Source: an uncultured bacterium (GTDB taxonomy: Bacteria > Bacillota > Clostridia > TANB77 > CAG-508). Taken from it: 9,205 bases of DNA. Position numbers and translations under genes: made by a program. The notes under the pieces are model-generated. The model was not told the origin of the DNA and ran no database searches. It saw only the letters and a program-made list of their open reading frames with translations. Every line of letters begins with the position of its first letter. Positions within the stretch are counted from its first letter, which is position 1. Location of the stretch: assembly GCA_905215615.1 (NCBI GenBank), contig CAJMQM010000037.1:1-9205 (forward strand). The letters run 5' to 3'. This document shows positions 7,283-9,205 of this stretch, one piece after another.

Positions 7283-7441
7283 ATGGATTACGAAATTTTG
7301 ATGAACGGTAATGTAAAAATAGGTACATATGCACCAGATTTCGAAGCAAAAACAACAATGGGAAATATAAAATTAAATGATTATAGAGGGAAATGGGTTG
7401 TTTTATTTTCACACCCAGGAGACTTTACCCCTGTATGTTGA
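7283..7441 (+). pseudogene. N-terminal fragment of a peroxiredoxin (AhpC/TSA, Prx6-like)
   Basis: ATG at 7283 has GAAAGGAG at 7266-7273. The 52-residue frame shows the thioredoxin-fold start of a peroxiredoxin (YAPDFEAKTTMGNIKLNDYR, then GKWVVLFSHPGDFTPVC). Cys52 is the peroxidatic cysteine, where families read PVCTTEF. TGA at 7439-7441 follows at once, and neither the remaining 110-170 residues nor a shifted frame continues the family. Peroxiredoxins reduce H2O2 and alkyl hydroperoxides, but this piece lacks most of the fold. The 108 bp before it (7175-7282) is AT-rich. I see no clear promoter, terminator or PerR box there. The intact RBS and start suggest a recently lost gene. Confidence 0.78.
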
Positions 7442-7642
7442 ATTTTCAAACTCTAAAAAGTATTGATATAAGTGCAATACAGGAAAAATAAAAACTAAAA
7501 TATTTTAAAAAAATGCAAAAAATTGATTAAAGTTTCAAATTGAAAATTCTTAAAAATTGCAAATTAAAAATCAATGAAATGTGCTAAATATAAACAAAAA
7601 ATGAGATACGAAAATGATGATAAAAAACTGTACCCATTTTTG
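7442..7642. other. AT-rich gap without a gene; short inverted repeats
   Basis: I find no supportable coding frame on either strand. TTTCAA-A-TTGAAA (7533-7545) is a perfect short palindrome. ATTGATT (7522-7528) and AATCAAT (7569-7575) are inverted copies that could enclose it. These are expected now and then in DNA of this base composition. They could be leftover ends of a mobile element, but no terminal repeat pair or target duplication could be found by eye. Confidence 0.4.
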
Positions 7643-7675
7643 ACACATAGGACACTTTTGTCTATGTGTTTTTTT
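7643..7675 (+). terminator. Strong intrinsic terminator ahead of the HTH-acetyltransferase fusion
   Basis: ACACATAG (7643-7650) pairs with CTATGTGT (7662-7669). Above a single bulged G (7651), ACA (7652-7654) pairs with TGT (7659-7661) over a CTTT loop, and a seven-T tract (7669-7675) follows. It could end transcripts from the peroxiredoxin side or act as an attenuator in the leader of the next gene, which begins 27 bp downstream. A TTGACA at 7640-7645 lies at its base without a matching -10. Confidence 0.8.
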
Positions 7676-7701
7676 ATACATTTTAAGGGGGTGATTTATA
7701 T

Positions 7702-8661
7702 GTGAATAATGAAAGACAACCTTCATATTATGCTATAATTCCTGCTACAATCCGTTATGATGAAAGATTAAAGTATGCAGAACGATTATTCTATGGAGAG
7801 ATAACAGCTTTAATTGGAAAAGAGGGATATTGTTTTGCAAGTAATAATTATTTTGCAAATCTATATAAAGTAATACCAGGAACAATATCTCGTTGGATTT
7901 CACACTTATCAAAATTAGGATATATAAAGGTAGAACTAATAAGAGATAATAACAATGCAATAATTGAAAGAAGAATTTACATTACAGACATAAGTTGCAA
8001 GAGAGTAGTGCAAGATACCTATAAGCAAAATAAACAATACCCCTATGAGCAAAATTGCATATACCCTATAAGCAGAAAAGCTAAAGATAATAATATAAAT
8101 ATTAGGATAGATAGATTCTTTAATTATATTATAAATAATATAGGTGAAATTCCAAAAGAATTTAAAAATATGGAGCAATTTCAGGAATTCTATGAAATAA
8201 TTGAAAGGTTTGAATTTAATTATACAGAAGATATAATAAAAACTTTTAGAAAAGAAAATGTGGAGAAACTAAAGATTATAATATATGCGATAAAAGAAAT
8301 GTTTATAAAAAACAAAGGAAAACTTTTAATAAGAGCTACAAGAGAAAATTTTTATGCAAATCATAATTTAGTTATATTAGATGCAAACAAAGTAACTTTT
8401 GGAAACAATGTTCAAATTGGACCTAATAGTGGATTTTACACATCAGGACATCCAATAGATAAAGAAACAAGAAGAAAAGCAGAATTTGCAAAACCAATAA
8501 AGATTGGTAATGATGTATGGATTGGAGGAAATGTTTGTGTAATGCCTGGTGTTACAATAGGAGATAATGCTGTAATAGGTGCAGGAAGTGTTGTTACAAA
8601 AGATATACCATCAAATGTTGTTGCAGTAGGAAATCCTTGTAAAGTAATTAAAGAAATTTAA
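7702..8661 (+). CDS. Chimeric protein: mobile-element HTH replication-type N-terminus fused to maltose/galactoside O-acetyltransferase C-terminus
   Basis: This is a 319-codon open frame. Residues 1-95 (QPSYYAIIPATIRYDERLKY, then a winged-helix stretch around NYFANLYKVIPGTISRWISHL at 49-69) match the N-terminal HTH domain of phage, plasmid and ICE replication-initiation proteins. Residues 96-205 are a basic, less conserved linker and helical region. From about residue 215 (ENFYANHNLVILD) the sequence is the left-handed beta-helix of maltose/galactoside acetyltransferases. It has SGHPID (His250, the expected catalytic His), hexapeptide turns (IGNDVWIGGNVCVMPGVTIG, then VIGAGSVVTKDIPSNVVAVG) and the native end NPCKVIKEI. 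The transferase lacks its first roughly 75-90 residues (Mac domain). The GTG start at 7702 follows a GGGGGTG RBS at 7687-7693, and an ATG overlaps it but is followed by TGA. Such a domain pair is not one I know, so it is likely an accidental fusion, junction near 8335-8350. Whether it is expressed is unknown. Confidence 0.78.
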   Translation: MNNERQPSYYAIIPATIRYDERLKYAERLFYGEITALIGKEGYCFASNNYFANLYKVIPGTISRWISHLSKLGYIKVELIRDNNNAIIERRIYITDISCKRVVQDTYKQNKQYPYEQNCIYPISRKAKDNNINIRIDRFFNYIINNIGEIPKEFKNMEQFQEFYEIIERFEFNYTEDIIKTFRKENVEKLKIIIYAIKEMFIKNKGKLLIRATRENFYANHNLVILDANKVTFGNNVQIGPNSGFYTSGHPIDKETRRKAEFAKPIKIGNDVWIGGNVCVMPGVTIGDNAVIGAGSVVTKDIPSNVVAVGNPCKVIKEI

Positions 8662-8685
8662 ACAAAGAATTAGGAGGAAAATCAA

Positions 8686-9090
8686 ATGATAGTTGCTGTA
8701 ACTTATGAAAATGGAAGTGTTTTTCAACATTTCGGTCATACAAAACAATTAAAGATATATAATATTCAAGACAATAACATTAAAGAAGAAAGAATATTAG
8801 AAGTTAATGAAAGTGGACATGGAGCATTAGTAGAGCTTCTTTCTAACAATAGAGTTAAAATACTAATATGCGGAGGTATTGGTGTTGGTGCTAAAGAAGA
8901 ATTAGAAAAAGCTAACATAAGATATTATGGAGGCGTTTTAGGAAGTGCAGATAGTGCAGTAAAAGATTTATTAAATGGAAATTTAAAATATGATGAAAAT
9001 ATACATTGTGAACATCACGAACATAATGAACATTCTTGCAATGAACACAAATGTAATGAAGATAAACATGGATGTTCAGGGAACAAGTAA
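8686..9090 (+). CDS. NifX/NifB-type dinitrogenase iron-molybdenum cofactor-binding family protein with His/Cys-rich tail
   Basis: Residues 1-100 form the Nitro_FeMo-Co (NifX/NifB C-terminal) fold: MIVAVTYENGSVFQHFGHTK at the start, with the HFGH metal-cluster-binding motif at 15-18, then ILICGGIGVGAKEELEKANI and the YYGGVLGSAD region. Proteins of this family bind iron-sulfur or iron-molybdenum clusters. Stand-alone copies in non-diazotrophic anaerobes have no settled function. Residues 107-130 form a tail with seven His and four Cys, probably a metal-binding extension (Ni, Zn or Fe). AGGAGG at 8672-8677 supports the ATG. It starts 24 bp after the chimeric gene with no promoter or terminator between, so it may now be transcribed by read-through. 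It ends 21 bp before a 4Fe-4S protein gene, a familiar neighbour. Confidence 0.9.
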   Translation: MIVAVTYENGSVFQHFGHTKQLKIYNIQDNNIKEERILEVNESGHGALVELLSNNRVKILICGGIGVGAKEELEKANIRYYGGVLGSADSAVKDLLNGNLKYDENIHCEHHEHNEHSCNEHKCNEDKHGCSGNK

Positions 9091-9111
9091 AAATTAGAAA
9101 GGAATTTATTT

Positions 9112-9205
9112 ATGGAAAGAAAATTAAAAATAATAATAGATAATTGTCCACAAAATCATAAATGCCCAGCTGTAAATGTTTGTCCAGTTGGAGCATTATC
9201 TCAAA
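9112..9205 (+). CDS. 4Fe-4S ferredoxin-type protein, 3'-truncated by window edge
   Basis: ATG at 9112 with GAAAGGA at 9097-9103 opens a frame that runs off the right edge. The visible 31 residues (MERKLKIIIDNCPQNHKCPA, then VNVCPVGALSQ) contain Cys-Pro steps spaced as in ferredoxin-like cluster-binding domains, with a final CPVGAL motif. It is likely an electron-transfer or cluster-carrying partner of the NifX-like protein upstream. Only about the first third to half is visible, so the exact family cannot be fixed. Confidence 0.8.
   Translation, partial: MERKLKIIIDNCPQNHKCPAVNVCPVGALSQ

Noticed and set aside
7436..7444. TGA after the peroxidatic Cys as a possible selenocysteine codon
   Set aside because: In selenocysteine peroxiredoxins the TGA replaces the Cys codon. 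Here TGT is present and TGA is the next codon, there is no peroxiredoxin homology beyond it, and I see no convincing hairpin just downstream.
7520..7576. Short palindromes as mobile-element ends or a CRISPR remnant
   Set aside because: There is no repeated unit with regular spacing, no target duplication and no transposase gene. 6-7 bp inverted matches are expected by chance in such AT-rich DNA.
7640..7680. TTGACA at 7640 as promoter of the fusion gene
   Set aside because: At 17 nt the -10 position would be TATGTG inside the terminator stem. TATACA at 7675 is too far away (29 nt). No convincing promoter results.

Overview
The window looks like chromosomal DNA from a low-GC Firmicute, most likely an uncultured or gut-type Clostridia. 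Codon use is strongly A/T-biased (AGA, ATA, AAA), ribosome binding sites are AGGAGG-like, TTG and GTG starts are used, and the thymidylate kinase and FBP-type L-lactate dehydrogenase resemble clostridial forms. No taxon can be named from sequence alone.

Region 1 (1-6005, + strand) is a tight housekeeping array. It holds the 3' part of methionyl-tRNA synthetase (metG, cut by the window edge), thymidylate kinase (tmk), L-lactate dehydrogenase (ldh) and a 980-residue acidic, probably all-helical protein I do not recognise. Gaps are 27, 40 and 32 bp with no terminator visible between genes, so they may be co-transcribed.

Region 2 (6006-6583) is regulatory. A convergent minus-strand gene of clearly higher GC (about 38% against 25-28%) encodes a small protein with two AbrB/MraZ-like repeats. 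Its terminator hairpin starts inside its last codons, and it has an excellent promoter. Facing away from it is a second strong promoter (TTGACA-18-TATACT). This drives a very short transcript ending in a hairpin plus T-run, directly ahead of the start of an Abi_2/AbiF-type abortive-infection protein. The layout fits an AbiF-associated small RNA, a class of particular interest because AbiF proteins have been proposed as relatives of Cas13 ancestors. Here only about 40-50 N-terminal residues of the protein survive.

Region 3 (about 6584-8661) is a patchwork of broken genes. In order it holds an Abi_2 N-terminus, an internal piece of a histidine phosphatase (with a 1-nt frameshift), the C-terminus of an M29 aminopeptidase, a peroxiredoxin N-terminus that stops directly after its peroxidatic cysteine, about 200 bp of AT-rich DNA without a gene, a strong terminator, and an open fusion gene. 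The fusion joins a phage/mobile-element HTH replication-type N-terminus to the C-terminal left-handed beta-helix of a maltose/galactoside O-acetyltransferase. Pieces that have a start keep their RBS, while the distal pieces keep their native stop. This suggests serial deletion or recombination at a mobile-element hotspot, though a chimeric assembly cannot be excluded.

Region 4 (8686-9205) returns to ordinary genes: a NifX/NifB-type iron-molybdenum-cluster-binding protein with a His/Cys-rich tail, and the start of a 4Fe-4S ferredoxin-like protein. This pairing is typical of anaerobic Firmicutes.
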